From NCBI RefSeq assembly GCF_030287445.1, contig NZ_JASVWB010000002.1, forward strand, positions 6,386,001 to 6,450,000: 64,000 nt of DNA. Direction: 5' to 3'. The position numbers and the translations under genes are program-made. The notes under the pieces are model-generated. The model worked only from the letters and a program-made list of their open reading frames with translations. It made no database searches and was not told the origin of the DNA. The stretch's first letter is position 1. Each line of letters opens with the position of its first letter. Shown in pieces: positions 34,078 to 42,039 of the stretch. The DNA is from Streptomyces sp. ALI-76-A (lineage in GTDB: Bacteria > Actinomycetota > Actinomycetes > Streptomycetales > Streptomycetaceae).

Positions 34078-35163
34078 ATGGGTGCTGTCACGGATATACG
34101 CGGCCGGCGGACGGCTGACAGGCTGGTCGCAGCCGTCATGCGGGTGGAGCAGGCGGGCGACGCACAGGCGGAAGCCGACGAGGGCGGAGCGGGCCGAAAG
34201 GGCGGAACCGGGACCGTGTCGCTGTTCTGGCGGATCTTCTCGCTCAACGCCGTCGGCCTGGTCGCGGCCGCCGGGCTGCTCCTGGGTCCGGTCACCGTGT
34301 CGACCCCGGTCCTGCCCGGCGAGGCGATGGCCGTCGTCGGTGGTCTCGCCGCCCTGCTGGCCGCCAACGCCCTGGTGCTGCGCGTCGGCCTCGCCCCGCT
34401 CCAGCGGCTGGGCCGCGCCATGGCGACCGCCGATCTGCGACGTCCCGGTGCCCGGGCCCCCGTCGCCGGTCCCGCCGAGACGGCCGAGCTGATCACGACG
34501 TACAACACCATGCTCGACCGGCTGGAGGCCGAACGCGCCGCCGGCGCGGCCCGCGCGCTCTCCGCCCAGGAGCGCGAACGGCAACGCGTCGCCCGCGAGC
34601 TGCACGACGAGGTCGGGCAGACCCTGACCGCCGTCCTCCTCCAGCTCAAGCGCGTCGGCGACCAGGCGCCCGAGGAACTGCGCGACGAGGTCGGCCAGGC
34701 ACAGGAGGCCACCCGCGCGGGCCTCGACGAGATCCGCCGCATCGCGCGCCGACTGCGCCCCGGCGTGCTGGACGAGCTGGGCCTGGCCAGTGCGCTGCGC
34801 TCCCTCGCGGCCGAGTTCACCACCCACGGCCTGACGGTCCGCCACCACCTCTCCGGCGACCTGCCGCACCTGACCGAGGAGGCCGAACTCGTGCTCTACC
34901 GGGTGGCCCAGGAGGGCCTGACCAACACCGCGCGGCACGCCGCCGCCGACCGCGCGGACGTCTGGCTGCGGCCGGTGACGGACGGGGTCGAACTCCTCGT
35001 ACGTGACAACGGCAGGGGCCTGGGCGGGACACCGGAGGGCTCCGGCATCAGCGGTATGCGCGAGCGCGCGCTGCTCGTGGGAGCCGCCCTGTCCCTCGCG
35101 CCCGCTCCCGACGGCGGTACCGAACTCAGGCTGCGCGTACCGGCCGGGACCGGGCGCCGATGA
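34078..35163 (+). CDS. NarL-type sensor histidine kinase
   Basis: A membrane kinase of about 361 residues of the HisKA_3 class. Two membrane helices (AVGLVAAAGLLLGPV; MAVVGGLAALLAANALVL) are followed by a HAMP-like stretch. The H-box RELHDEVGQTLTAVLLQL lies near 180-197 and the ATPase domain has VAQEGLTNTARHA and DNGRGLGG. TACGGT (34066-34071) ends 6 nt before ATG 34078, suggesting a leaderless start; GTG 34216 is an alternative that keeps both helices. The stop overlaps the regulator ATG as ATGA. Confidence 0.92.
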   Translation: MGAVTDIRGRRTADRLVAAVMRVEQAGDAQAEADEGGAGRKGGTGTVSLFWRIFSLNAVGLVAAAGLLLGPVTVSTPVLPGEAMAVVGGLAALLAANALVLRVGLAPLQRLGRAMATADLRRPGARAPVAGPAETAELITTYNTMLDRLEAERAAGAARALSAQERERQRVARELHDEVGQTLTAVLLQLKRVGDQAPEELRDEVGQAQEATRAGLDEIRRIARRLRPGVLDELGLASALRSLAAEFTTHGLTVRHHLSGDLPHLTEEAELVLYRVAQEGLTNTARHAAADRADVWLRPVTDGVELLVRDNGRGLGGTPEGSGISGMRERALLVGAALSLAPAPDGGTELRLRVPAGTGRR

Positions 35164-35834
35164 CACTCCGACCACCCACGACGGCGAACCCCGTCCGCGT
35201 GCTGCTCGCCGACGACCACACCCTCGTACGCCGAGGCGTGCGTCTCATCCTGGAGGGTGAGCCGGACCTCACCGTCGTGGCCGAGGCCGGCGACGGGGCC
35301 GAGGCGGTCGAGCTGGCACGCGCGCGTGCCGTCGATCTCGCCGTCCTGGACATCGCCATGCCCCGCATGACCGGCCTCCAGGCGGCCCGCGAACTCTCCC
35401 GCCGGCTGCCCGGCCTGCGCATCCTCGTGCTGACGATGTACGACAACGAGCAGTACTTCTTCGAGGCCCTGAAGGCGGGCGCCAGCGGATACGTCCTGAA
35501 GTCCGTCGCCGACCGCGACCTGGTCGAGGCCTGCCGGGCGGCGGTCCGTGACGAACCGTTCATCTACCCGGGTGCGGAACGGGCCCTCGTCCGCTCCTAC
35601 CTGGAGCGTCTGCGCCGGGGCGACGGCCTGCCGGAGCGGGCCATCACCGAACGCGAGGAGGAGATCCTCAAACTGGTCGCCGAGGGCCACACCTCCAGGG
35701 AGATCGCCGAGCTGCTGTTCATCAGCGCCAAGACGGTGGAACGCCACCGCGCGAACCTCCTCCAGAAACTCGGCATGCGCGACCGCCTGGAGCTGACCCG
35801 CTACGCCATCCGGGCCGGTCTGATCGATCCGTGA
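35160..35834 (+). CDS. NarL/FixJ-family response regulator
   Basis: A 224-residue regulator partnered with the kinase just upstream (4-nt overlap). The receiver domain has DD at 18-19 and phosphorylation Asp64 in LAVLDIAMPRMTG, with LTMYDNE and YVLKSVAD. The C-terminal LuxR-type HTH (about 158-220) contains ITEREEEILKLVAEGHTSRE and ISAKTVERHRANLLQKL. It ends 54 nt before miaB. Targets are unknown. Confidence 0.95.
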   Translation: MTLRPPTTANPVRVLLADDHTLVRRGVRLILEGEPDLTVVAEAGDGAEAVELARARAVDLAVLDIAMPRMTGLQAARELSRRLPGLRILVLTMYDNEQYFFEALKAGASGYVLKSVADRDLVEACRAAVRDEPFIYPGAERALVRSYLERLRRGDGLPERAITEREEEILKLVAEGHTSREIAELLFISAKTVERHRANLLQKLGMRDRLELTRYAIRAGLIDP

Positions 35835-35888
35835 GGCGGTTGTCCACAGGCGGACGGGAGCTGCTCCGGCACCGCCTACCCTTGTCAC

Positions 35889-37406
35889 ATGAGCAGCAGC
35901 GACCGGAGCCAGGCAGTGGACGTGAAGACATACGAGGTGCGCACCTACGGGTGCCAGATGAACGTCCACGATTCCGAGCGATTGTCCGGACTGCTCGAAG
36001 ACGCCGGATACGTGCGCGCGCCCGAGGGGGCGGACGGCGACGCGGACGTGGTCGTCTTCAACACCTGCGCGGTCCGCGAGAACGCCGACAACCGGCTCTA
36101 CGGCAACCTCGGCCGGCTCGCCCCGATGAAGACGAAGCGCCCCGGGATGCAGATCGCGGTCGGCGGCTGTCTCGCCCAGAAGGACCGCGACACCATCGTG
36201 AAGAAGGCTCCCTGGGTGGACGTCGTCTTCGGCACGCACAACATCGGCAAGCTGCCCGTCCTGCTGGAACGCGCCCGCGTCCAGGAAGAGGCGCAGGTCG
36301 AGATCGCCGAGTCGCTGGAGGCGTTCCCCTCCACCCTGCCGACCCGGCGGGAGAGCGCGTACGCCGCCTGGGTGTCGATCTCCGTGGGCTGCAACAACAC
36401 CTGCACCTTCTGCATCGTCCCGGCCCTGCGCGGCAAGGAGAAGGACCGCCGTCCCGGCGACATCCTGGCCGAGGTCGAGGCCTTGGTCGCCGAGGGCGTC
36501 TGCGAGATCACGCTGCTCGGCCAGAACGTCAACGCGTACGGCTCCGACATCGGCGACCGTGAGGCGTTCAGCAAGTTGCTGCGGGCCTGCGGCGGCATCG
36601 ACGGCCTGGAGCGCGTCCGCTTCACCTCGCCGCACCCGCGCGACTTCACGGACGACGTGATCGCGGCCATGGCGCAGACTCCGAACGTCATGCCGCAGCT
36701 GCACATGCCCCTGCAGTCCGGTTCGGACACCGTCCTGAAGGCGATGCGCCGCTCGTACCGCCAGGACCGCTACCTCGGGATCATCGAGAAGGTGCGGGCC
36801 GCCATCCCGCACGCGGCGATCACCACCGACATCATCGTGGGCTTCCCCGGCGAGACCGAGGAGGACTTCGAGCAGACCCTGCACGTGGTGCGCGAGGCCC
36901 GGTTCGCGCAGGCGTTCACCTTCCAGTACTCCAAGCGCCCCGGCACCCCGGCCGCCACCATGGACAACCAGATCCCCAAGGAGGTCGTCCAGGCGCGCTA
37001 CGAGCGTCTCGTGGCCCTTCAGGAGGAGATCTCCTGGGAGGAGAACAAGAAGCAGGTCGGCCGCACGCTCGACCTCATGGTCGCCGAGGGCGAGGGCCGC
37101 AAGGACGGCGCCACCCACCGCCTCTCCGGCCGCGCCCCGGACAACCGCCTGGTCCACTTCACCAAGCCGGAGCAGGGAGTGCGTCCCGGCGACGTGGTCA
37201 CGGTCGAGATCACCTACGCCGCCCCGCACCACCTCCTCGCCGAGGGCAGCGTCCTCGCCGTGCGCCGCACGCGCGCGGGGGACGCCTGGGACAAGCGCAA
37301 CGCGGCGGCGGCCGCCGGGCCGACGGGCGTCCTGCTGGGCCTGCCGACGATCGGCGCGCCCGCCCCGCTGCCGGTCGCCACGGGCGGCGGCTGCGGCGGC
37401 AACTGA
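35889..37406 (+). CDS. miaB: tRNA-2-methylthio-N6-dimethylallyladenosine synthase MiaB
   Basis: Radical-SAM methylthiotransferase acting on i6A37 of tRNAs reading U-starting codons, the step after MiaA. The 505-residue protein has cluster-binding cysteines in [12 protein letters not shown] (Cys22) and FNTCAVREN. The radical-SAM motif is [12 protein letters not shown] near 170-180. A TRAM domain occupies about 380-450, followed by a Gly/Ala-rich tail. TACCCT (35877-35882) ends 6 nt before the ATG with no ribosome site, fitting a leaderless message. It is a paralogue of rimO in this same window. Confidence 0.96.
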   Translation: MSSSDRSQAVDVKTYEVRTYGCQMNVHDSERLSGLLEDAGYVRAPEGADGDADVVVFNTCAVRENADNRLYGNLGRLAPMKTKRPGMQIAVGGCLAQKDRDTIVKKAPWVDVVFGTHNIGKLPVLLERARVQEEAQVEIAESLEAFPSTLPTRRESAYAAWVSISVGCNNTCTFCIVPALRGKEKDRRPGDILAEVEALVAEGVCEITLLGQNVNAYGSDIGDREAFSKLLRACGGIDGLERVRFTSPHPRDFTDDVIAAMAQTPNVMPQLHMPLQSGSDTVLKAMRRSYRQDRYLGIIEKVRAAIPHAAITTDIIVGFPGETEEDFEQTLHVVREARFAQAFTFQYSKRPGTPAATMDNQIPKEVVQARYERLVALQEEISWEENKKQVGRTLDLMVAEGEGRKDGATHRLSGRAPDNRLVHFTKPEQGVRPGDVVTVEITYAAPHHLLAEGSVLAVRRTRAGDAWDKRNAAAAAGPTGVLLGLPTIGAPAPLPVATGGGCGGN

Positions 37407-37424
37407 CACCGGCGAGGGGAGCGG

Positions 37425-37439
37425 TCGGCCCGGGGCCGA
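37425..37439 (+). terminator. Hairpin after miaB
   Basis: TCGGCC-CGG-GGCCGA, 19 nt past the miaB stop. It is short but fully GC-paired. Confidence 0.4.
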
Positions 37440-37571
37440 GGACCGGGGTTCTGCCGGCCCTGGCACTCCGCCCGGCGGATGCGCGGACGCGGAGGTCAGC
37501 GGCGCGTGGCCGCCCGGTCCCCGCGAACGTCGGCCGACGTGCCGCCGCCCCGCGGGGTTACCCTGCCGATC

Positions 37572-38348
37572 ATGCTTGTCGCCGCAGCAGTCTGCCCCTG
37601 CCCACCGTTGCTCGTGCCCGACCTCGCGGCGGGCGCGGCACCCGAGCTGGACGCCGTGCGGGCCGCCTGCACGGACGCGCTCGGTGTCCTCGCCGCCGCC
37701 CGCCCCGACCGGCTCCTGGTCGTCGGACCCGCCGACGAGAGCGGGCGCGGACCCCACCCGCAGGGCACCCCGGGTTCCTTCCACGGATTCGGCGTGGACC
37801 TGGACGTGCGCCTCGGCGCGGACCAGGGCACCGGGGACCCGGACACGCGCGGGCACACGGACACACGCAGGGGCGCGGACACGCCCAGGGACACGGCCCG
37901 CGAGCGCTCGCTTCCGACCTCCCTCGCGGTGGCCGCCTGGCTGCTGGAGCGGACCGGCTGGGCCGCCGCCCCGGTCGAGGGACTCGGTGTGGGGGAACCT
38001 CTCGCGCCCGAGCGGTGTATCCAGATGGGAAGGCAGGTCGCCGCGGTGGCCGAGCGGGTGGCCTTGCTGGTGATGGGTGACGCCAGCGCCTGCCGCACCC
38101 TCAAGTCGCCCGGCTACCTGGACGAGCGGGCGGCGCCCTTCGACGCCCAGGTCGCGCGGGCCTTGGCGGCGGCGGACGGGGCGGCCCTGAAGGCGCTGGA
38201 CGCGGACTTGGCGTACGAACTGAAGGCCGCCGGGCGGGCCCCCTGGCAGGTCCTGGCGGGCGCGGCCGAGGGAACCGTCCTCACCGGGGCGCTGCTGTAC
38301 GAGGACGCGCCGTACGGCGTGGGGTATCTGGTGGCGACCTGGTCATAG
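37572..38348 (+). CDS. Class III extradiol dioxygenase-like protein
   Basis: A 258-residue protein. MLVAAAVCPCPPLLVPDLAAG, RLLVVGPADESGRGPH and the C-terminal APYGVGYLVATW match actinobacterial proteins annotated as class III extradiol dioxygenase, B subunit-like (LigB/MEMO fold). The N-terminal HPP of that family is replaced by CPCPP, so the metal site may be lost. A Thr/Asp/Arg-rich stretch (about 95-130) interrupts the middle. ATG 37572 is used because homology begins there. The enzymatic role is doubtful; the position next to miaB and miaA is conserved in Streptomyces (recalled). Confidence 0.72.
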   Translation: MLVAAAVCPCPPLLVPDLAAGAAPELDAVRAACTDALGVLAAARPDRLLVVGPADESGRGPHPQGTPGSFHGFGVDLDVRLGADQGTGDPDTRGHTDTRRGADTPRDTARERSLPTSLAVAAWLLERTGWAAAPVEGLGVGEPLAPERCIQMGRQVAAVAERVALLVMGDASACRTLKSPGYLDERAAPFDAQVARALAAADGAALKALDADLAYELKAAGRAPWQVLAGAAEGTVLTGALLYEDAPYGVGYLVATWS

Positions 38349-38542
38349 CCCTGAGCGGCGACTTCGGGTGAGAGGGCCAGGTCGCACGGACGACACGGGG
38401 CGCTCCGACGCCGAGTCGGCCGTCCGCGCCGAGTCGGCCGTCCACGGAGCGGCCGGCGATCCGGTAAGCGGTCGTCCCCCGGACACGGCGGACGGCCGGG
38501 AGCGTCGTGCTCCACGGCCGTCCGACGATGTGCGGTCGCCGG

Positions 38543-38881
38543 TCAGGAGACCGGCGGCGAGGTGGGCGGTGGTGAGGGCGGCGGCGGGGAACCGGGCGGG
38601 GGCGAGGCCGACGGCGTACCGCCGTCGCCGACCGGGCCGGTGCCGGTTCCGGTGCCACCCGGGTGCGTGCCGTCCTTGTGCGCGAGACGGTCCACGGCAC
38701 CCTTGGCCTTGCCCGTGCCGGCCTCGATCTTGTCGCTGTACTTGCCCTTGGTCTTCTCGTCGACGACCTTCGCGGCCTTGTCGAGACCGTGCCGGACCTT
38801 GTCACCGTGCTGCTGCGCGAGACCGGAGACCTTGTCCTTGGCCGGGCCGAGCTTGGCTTTGACGTTGTCCAGGAGACCCAT
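38543..38881 (-). CDS. Small Lys-rich protein, putative antitoxin-like (Rv0909 type)
   Basis: A 112-residue protein. The first 65 residues (MGLLDNVKAKLGPAKDKVSG, then KVDEKTKGKYSDKIEAGTG-like text) resemble the Rv0909-family proteins annotated as putative antitoxins. The C-terminal 45 residues are Pro/Gly/Ser-rich. No toxin gene is adjacent, so the toxin-antitoxin label is weak and it may instead be a small stress or DNA-associated protein. It lies 24 nt downstream of another small gene on the same strand. Confidence 0.72.
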   Translation of the reverse strand: MGLLDNVKAKLGPAKDKVSGLAQQHGDKVRHGLDKAAKVVDEKTKGKYSDKIEAGTGKAKGAVDRLAHKDGTHPGGTGTGTGPVGDGGTPSASPPPGSPPPPSPPPTSPPVS

Positions 38882-38905
38882 GGTCCACCTTCCCTCGCGC
38901 GGTGT

Positions 38906-39184
38906 TTACGTGCGAGCGCCTTCCCCGGCCCCGCTGTCGGCAACCTCCTCGGCGGACTGCTGCTTGGGGATGTCGACACCTTCGCCACCGGTGTCGTCGG
39001 CGGCGGCCGCCTTCTTCTCCACCGGGCTCTCGGCCGGGGCAGCCGTCTCGGTCTCGGCCGGTCCCTTCGCCTCCGCCGCCTTCTGAGCCGCGGGCCCGGC
39101 CGCCGTCGCGTCGGCCTGCGCCTCGGCGGTTGCCGCCTCCTCCGTGCTCTTCGACCTCCGGAAGAGTCGTGCGAAAACGCCCAT
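38906..39184 (-). CDS. Hypothetical small acidic, Ala-rich protein
   Basis: A 92-residue protein beginning MGVFARLFRRSKST, a basic N-terminus, then an Ala/Glu/Thr-rich low-complexity tail (EEAATAEAQADATAAGPAAQ...). ATG 39184 is chosen because GGAG lies 5 nt upstream; a GTG at 39190 is also possible. No known domain. It probably shares a transcript with the next gene, 24 nt downstream. Confidence 0.65.
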   Translation of the reverse strand: MGVFARLFRRSKSTEEAATAEAQADATAAGPAAQKAAEAKGPAETETAAPAESPVEKKAAAADDTGGEGVDIPKQQSAEEVADSGAGEGART

Positions 39185-39367
39185 ATCCACTCCATACAGT
39201 ACTCATGCGGGCGAAATCCCGCGTCGTCCGGTGCGTCCGATTGCGCCGCCCGGCCCGCCGCCTCTGCGATCGGGCGGCGGAGAACCTCGCAACTGGGAAC
39301 GACCCCGGGTCCGTACCGTCACGTAACTCGTTCGAGGCCGCGGGTGGAGGTTTGCGAGACTGGGGCG

Positions 39368-40306
39368 GTGAGCAGCCGACCCCCCGCCCCCCGTGTCATC
39401 GCCGTCGTCGGACCGACCGCGGCCGGAAAGTCCGATCTGGGCGTTTTCCTGGCCCAGCGACTCGGTGGTGAGGTCGTCAACGCCGACTCCATGCAGCTCT
39501 ACCGAGGGATGGACATCGGCACCGCGAAGCTGACGCCCGAGGAGCGCGCCGGCGTACCGCACCACCTCCTGGACATCTGGGACGTGACGGTCACCGCGTC
39601 CGTCGCCGAGTACCAACGGCTCGCGCGGCAGCGCATGGACGCGCTGCTCGCCGAGGGCCGCTGGCCGATCCTGGTGGGCGGCTCCGGCCTGTACGTCCGG
39701 GGCGCCGTCGACAACCTGGAGTTCCCCGGCACCGATCCCGAGGTCCGGGCCCGACTGGAGGACGAACTCACCCTGCGCGGCTCCGGCGCGCTGCACGCGC
39801 GCCTGGCCGCCGCCGACCCCGGGGCCGCGCACGCGATCCTGCCGAGCAACGGCCGCCGTATCGTCCGGGCCCTCGAGGTGATCGAGATCACCGGCCGGCC
39901 CTTCACCGCCAACCTCCCCGGCCACGACTCCGTCTACGAGACCGTCCAGATCGGCGTCGACGTGGCCCGCCCCGAGCTCGACGAGCGCATCGCCCGCCGG
40001 GTCGACCGGATGTGGGAGACCGGGCTCGTGGAGGAAGTGCGCGCGTTGGAGGCGCAGGGGTTGCGCCAGGGGCGTACGGCGTCGCGCGCGCTCGGCTACC
40101 AGCAAGTGCTCGCGGCGCTCGCCGGGGAGTGCACCCTGGAAGAAGCGCGGATCGAGACGATTCGTGCCACCAAGCGCTTCGCGCGCCGTCAGGATTCCTG
40201 GTTCAGGCGCGATCCACGGGTGCATTGGTTGAGTGGGGCTGCGGCGGATCTCACAGAACTTCCGCGGCTCGCGCTGACGTTGGTCGAACGACCGGTTACA
40301 GCCTGA
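39368..40306 (+). CDS. miaA: tRNA dimethylallyltransferase MiaA
   Basis: Transfers a dimethylallyl group to A37 of tRNAs, giving the i6A substrate of MiaB. The 312-residue protein has the P-loop GPTAAGKSDLG near 15-25, VNADSMQLYRGMDIGTAK, PHHLLDIWD and VGGSGLYV, all family signatures. The tail has TRASRALGYQQVL-like and RFARRQDSWFRRD. The GTG start has GAGACT (39356-39361) ending 6 nt upstream, consistent with a leaderless start. miaB lies 2 kb upstream. Confidence 0.96.
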   Translation: MSSRPPAPRVIAVVGPTAAGKSDLGVFLAQRLGGEVVNADSMQLYRGMDIGTAKLTPEERAGVPHHLLDIWDVTVTASVAEYQRLARQRMDALLAEGRWPILVGGSGLYVRGAVDNLEFPGTDPEVRARLEDELTLRGSGALHARLAAADPGAAHAILPSNGRRIVRALEVIEITGRPFTANLPGHDSVYETVQIGVDVARPELDERIARRVDRMWETGLVEEVRALEAQGLRQGRTASRALGYQQVLAALAGECTLEEARIETIRATKRFARRQDSWFRRDPRVHWLSGAAADLTELPRLALTLVERPVTA

Positions 40307-40407
40307 TCACGTCCTGGCATCGGGACGCTCCGGCCGTCATCGCGGCCTTCGGGGGCGTGCCATCATCGAGCTTCGATCGACCAGTGGAGTCCAAGTTGGG
40401 AGGGCGC

Positions 40408-40917
40408 GTGGCGATGGAGGCCGGCCCTCGCGACACCGCACAAGGCACCGAACACCTCACCGCGGAGAGCGGCGAACCCGAGCTCGACGACGACCGTCTG
40501 AACTCCGACGGGCCCGACGAGACACCGGACGGGGTGACCGCCGACGGCCCCGAGCCGGAGGAGATGTTCCCCGGCGGCCCCGAGGTCGAGGTCGAACTCC
40601 GTCCGCAGCGCCGGCTGCGCATCTGGCAGCTGGCGCCCATCGTGAGCCTCGCCGCGGTCGGCTCCCTGATGTTCGCCTTCCCGCTCGCCTTCGACTTCGG
40701 CGACAGCGGGGCCGTGATCGCCATGCTGGGCCTGCTGATCTGCTCCTGCGCGGCCGGCTGGGGCATGACGGCCGCCCGTCGCGTGGGTTACACGTGGCCC
40801 GGGCTGCCGCCGCGCGGTTCCGGGCGCCGGGCGGACTGGCGCGTGGTGATCGCCTACGTCGTGCTGGTCGCCGCGGTGGTCGTGCTCGCGGTCTGGCGCG
40901 TGGCCCGGCTGCGCTGA
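40408..40917 (+). CDS. Hypothetical membrane protein between miaA and dapF
   Basis: A 169-residue protein. The N-terminal 75 residues are acidic (GEPELDDDRLNSDGPDETPD...). Three membrane segments follow: LAPIVSLAAVGSLMFAFPLA, AVIAMLGLLICSCAAGWG and VVIAYVVLVAAVVVLAVW. GGGAGG (40398-40403) precedes GTG 40408 by 4 nt and ATG 40414 by 10 nt; either is possible. No family recognised. Confidence 0.8.
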   Translation: MAMEAGPRDTAQGTEHLTAESGEPELDDDRLNSDGPDETPDGVTADGPEPEEMFPGGPEVEVELRPQRRLRIWQLAPIVSLAAVGSLMFAFPLAFDFGDSGAVIAMLGLLICSCAAGWGMTAARRVGYTWPGLPPRGSGRRADWRVVIAYVVLVAAVVVLAVWRVARLR

Positions 40918-40963
40918 CCCCACGCGCGCCCGGGGTGTCGTACCCACGCCGTACGATCGAGGA

Positions 40964-41833
40964 ATGAGCACGCGGATCGCCTTCCTCAAGGGTCACGGCA
41001 CGGAGAACGACTTCGTGATCCTCCCGGACCCCGAGAACGCCATCGACCTGCCCCCGGCCGCCGTCGCCGCCCTGTGCGACCGCCGCGCGGGCATCGGCGG
41101 GGACGGGCTGCTGCACGTCGTGCGGTCCACCGCGCACCCCGAGGCCGAGGACATGGCGGCCGAGGCGGAGTGGTTCATGGACTACCGCAACGGCGACGGC
41201 TCGATCGCCGAGATGTGCGGCAACGGCGTGCGCGTGTTCGCGCGCTACCTCCAGCGCGCCGGACACGTCGGTGAGGGCGACCTCGCGATCGCCACGCGCG
41301 CGGGCGTGAAGACCGCGCACATCGCCAAGGACGGCGACATCACGGTCGGCATGGGCAGAGCACGGCTCCCCGAAGGGGACGTCACGGTGAGCGTGGGGGA
41401 GCGCAGCTGGCCCGCGCGGAACGTGAACATGGGCAACCCGCACGCCGTCGCCTTCGTGGACGACCTCGCGCACGCGGGCGATCTGTACACCCCACCCCCG
41501 TTCACCCCGGCCGCCGCCTACCCGGACGGGGTCAACGTCGAGTTCGTGGTCGACCGCGGCCCCCGGCACGTCGCCCTGCGCGTGCACGAGCGCGGCGCCG
41601 GCGAGACCCGTTCGTGCGGCACGGGCGCGTGCGCCGTGGCCGTGGCCACCGCCCGCAGGGACGGCGTCGACCCGGCCGTCACCGGCGCTCCCGCCACGTA
41701 CACCGTCGACGTGCCAGGCGGCACCCTCGTGATCACCGAGCGGCCCGACGGCTACATCGAGATGACCGGTCCCGCTGTGATCGTCGCCGAGGGCGAGATC
41801 GACGCCCAGTGGCTGGACAACGTGGTGCGGTGA
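40964..41833 (+). CDS. dapF: Diaminopimelate epimerase DapF
   Basis: Converts LL- to meso-diaminopimelate, needed for lysine synthesis; Streptomyces peptidoglycan uses the LL form, so here the product mainly feeds lysine. The 289-residue protein has HGTENDFVILPD near 10-21. The two catalytic cysteines lie in EMCGNGVRVFARYL and TRSCGTGACAVAVA. TACGAT (40952-40957) ends 6 nt before the ATG, and GAGGA overlaps the gap, so the start could be leaderless or not. Confidence 0.95.
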   Translation: MSTRIAFLKGHGTENDFVILPDPENAIDLPPAAVAALCDRRAGIGGDGLLHVVRSTAHPEAEDMAAEAEWFMDYRNGDGSIAEMCGNGVRVFARYLQRAGHVGEGDLAIATRAGVKTAHIAKDGDITVGMGRARLPEGDVTVSVGERSWPARNVNMGNPHAVAFVDDLAHAGDLYTPPPFTPAAAYPDGVNVEFVVDRGPRHVALRVHERGAGETRSCGTGACAVAVATARRDGVDPAVTGAPATYTVDVPGGTLVITERPDGYIEMTGPAVIVAEGEIDAQWLDNVVR

Positions 41834-42039
41834 CCGATTGCAGATCACAGGACGCACACGCGTAAACCCCCAAACCGTCGCTCGAATGGGTGATCCGTTT
41901 CACGCTCGACGAGAGGCGGTCGGTCGGCCGTGATGGGCTCGGTAGCATCAAGCACCGGCCCGGACGGGGGACCGATGCAATCCCCTGAGCTGTGTCAGCC
42001 CTGGGGCACCCGTCCGCCGGTCCACAGCCGGAGGTGCCC

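Noticed and set aside
34896..37856. A very long open frame on the minus strand opposite the NarL-type pair and miaB
   Set aside because: It is antisense to three genes with strong motifs; the open frame follows from high G/C at third positions.
38543..38881. A toxin-antitoxin pair at the two small minus-strand genes
   Set aside because: Neither has a toxin fold; the antitoxin label rests on weak similarity and the neighbour is low-complexity.
41834..42039. A riboswitch or leader before the rel-like gene
   Set aside because: No conserved stem or known aptamer core could be recognised.
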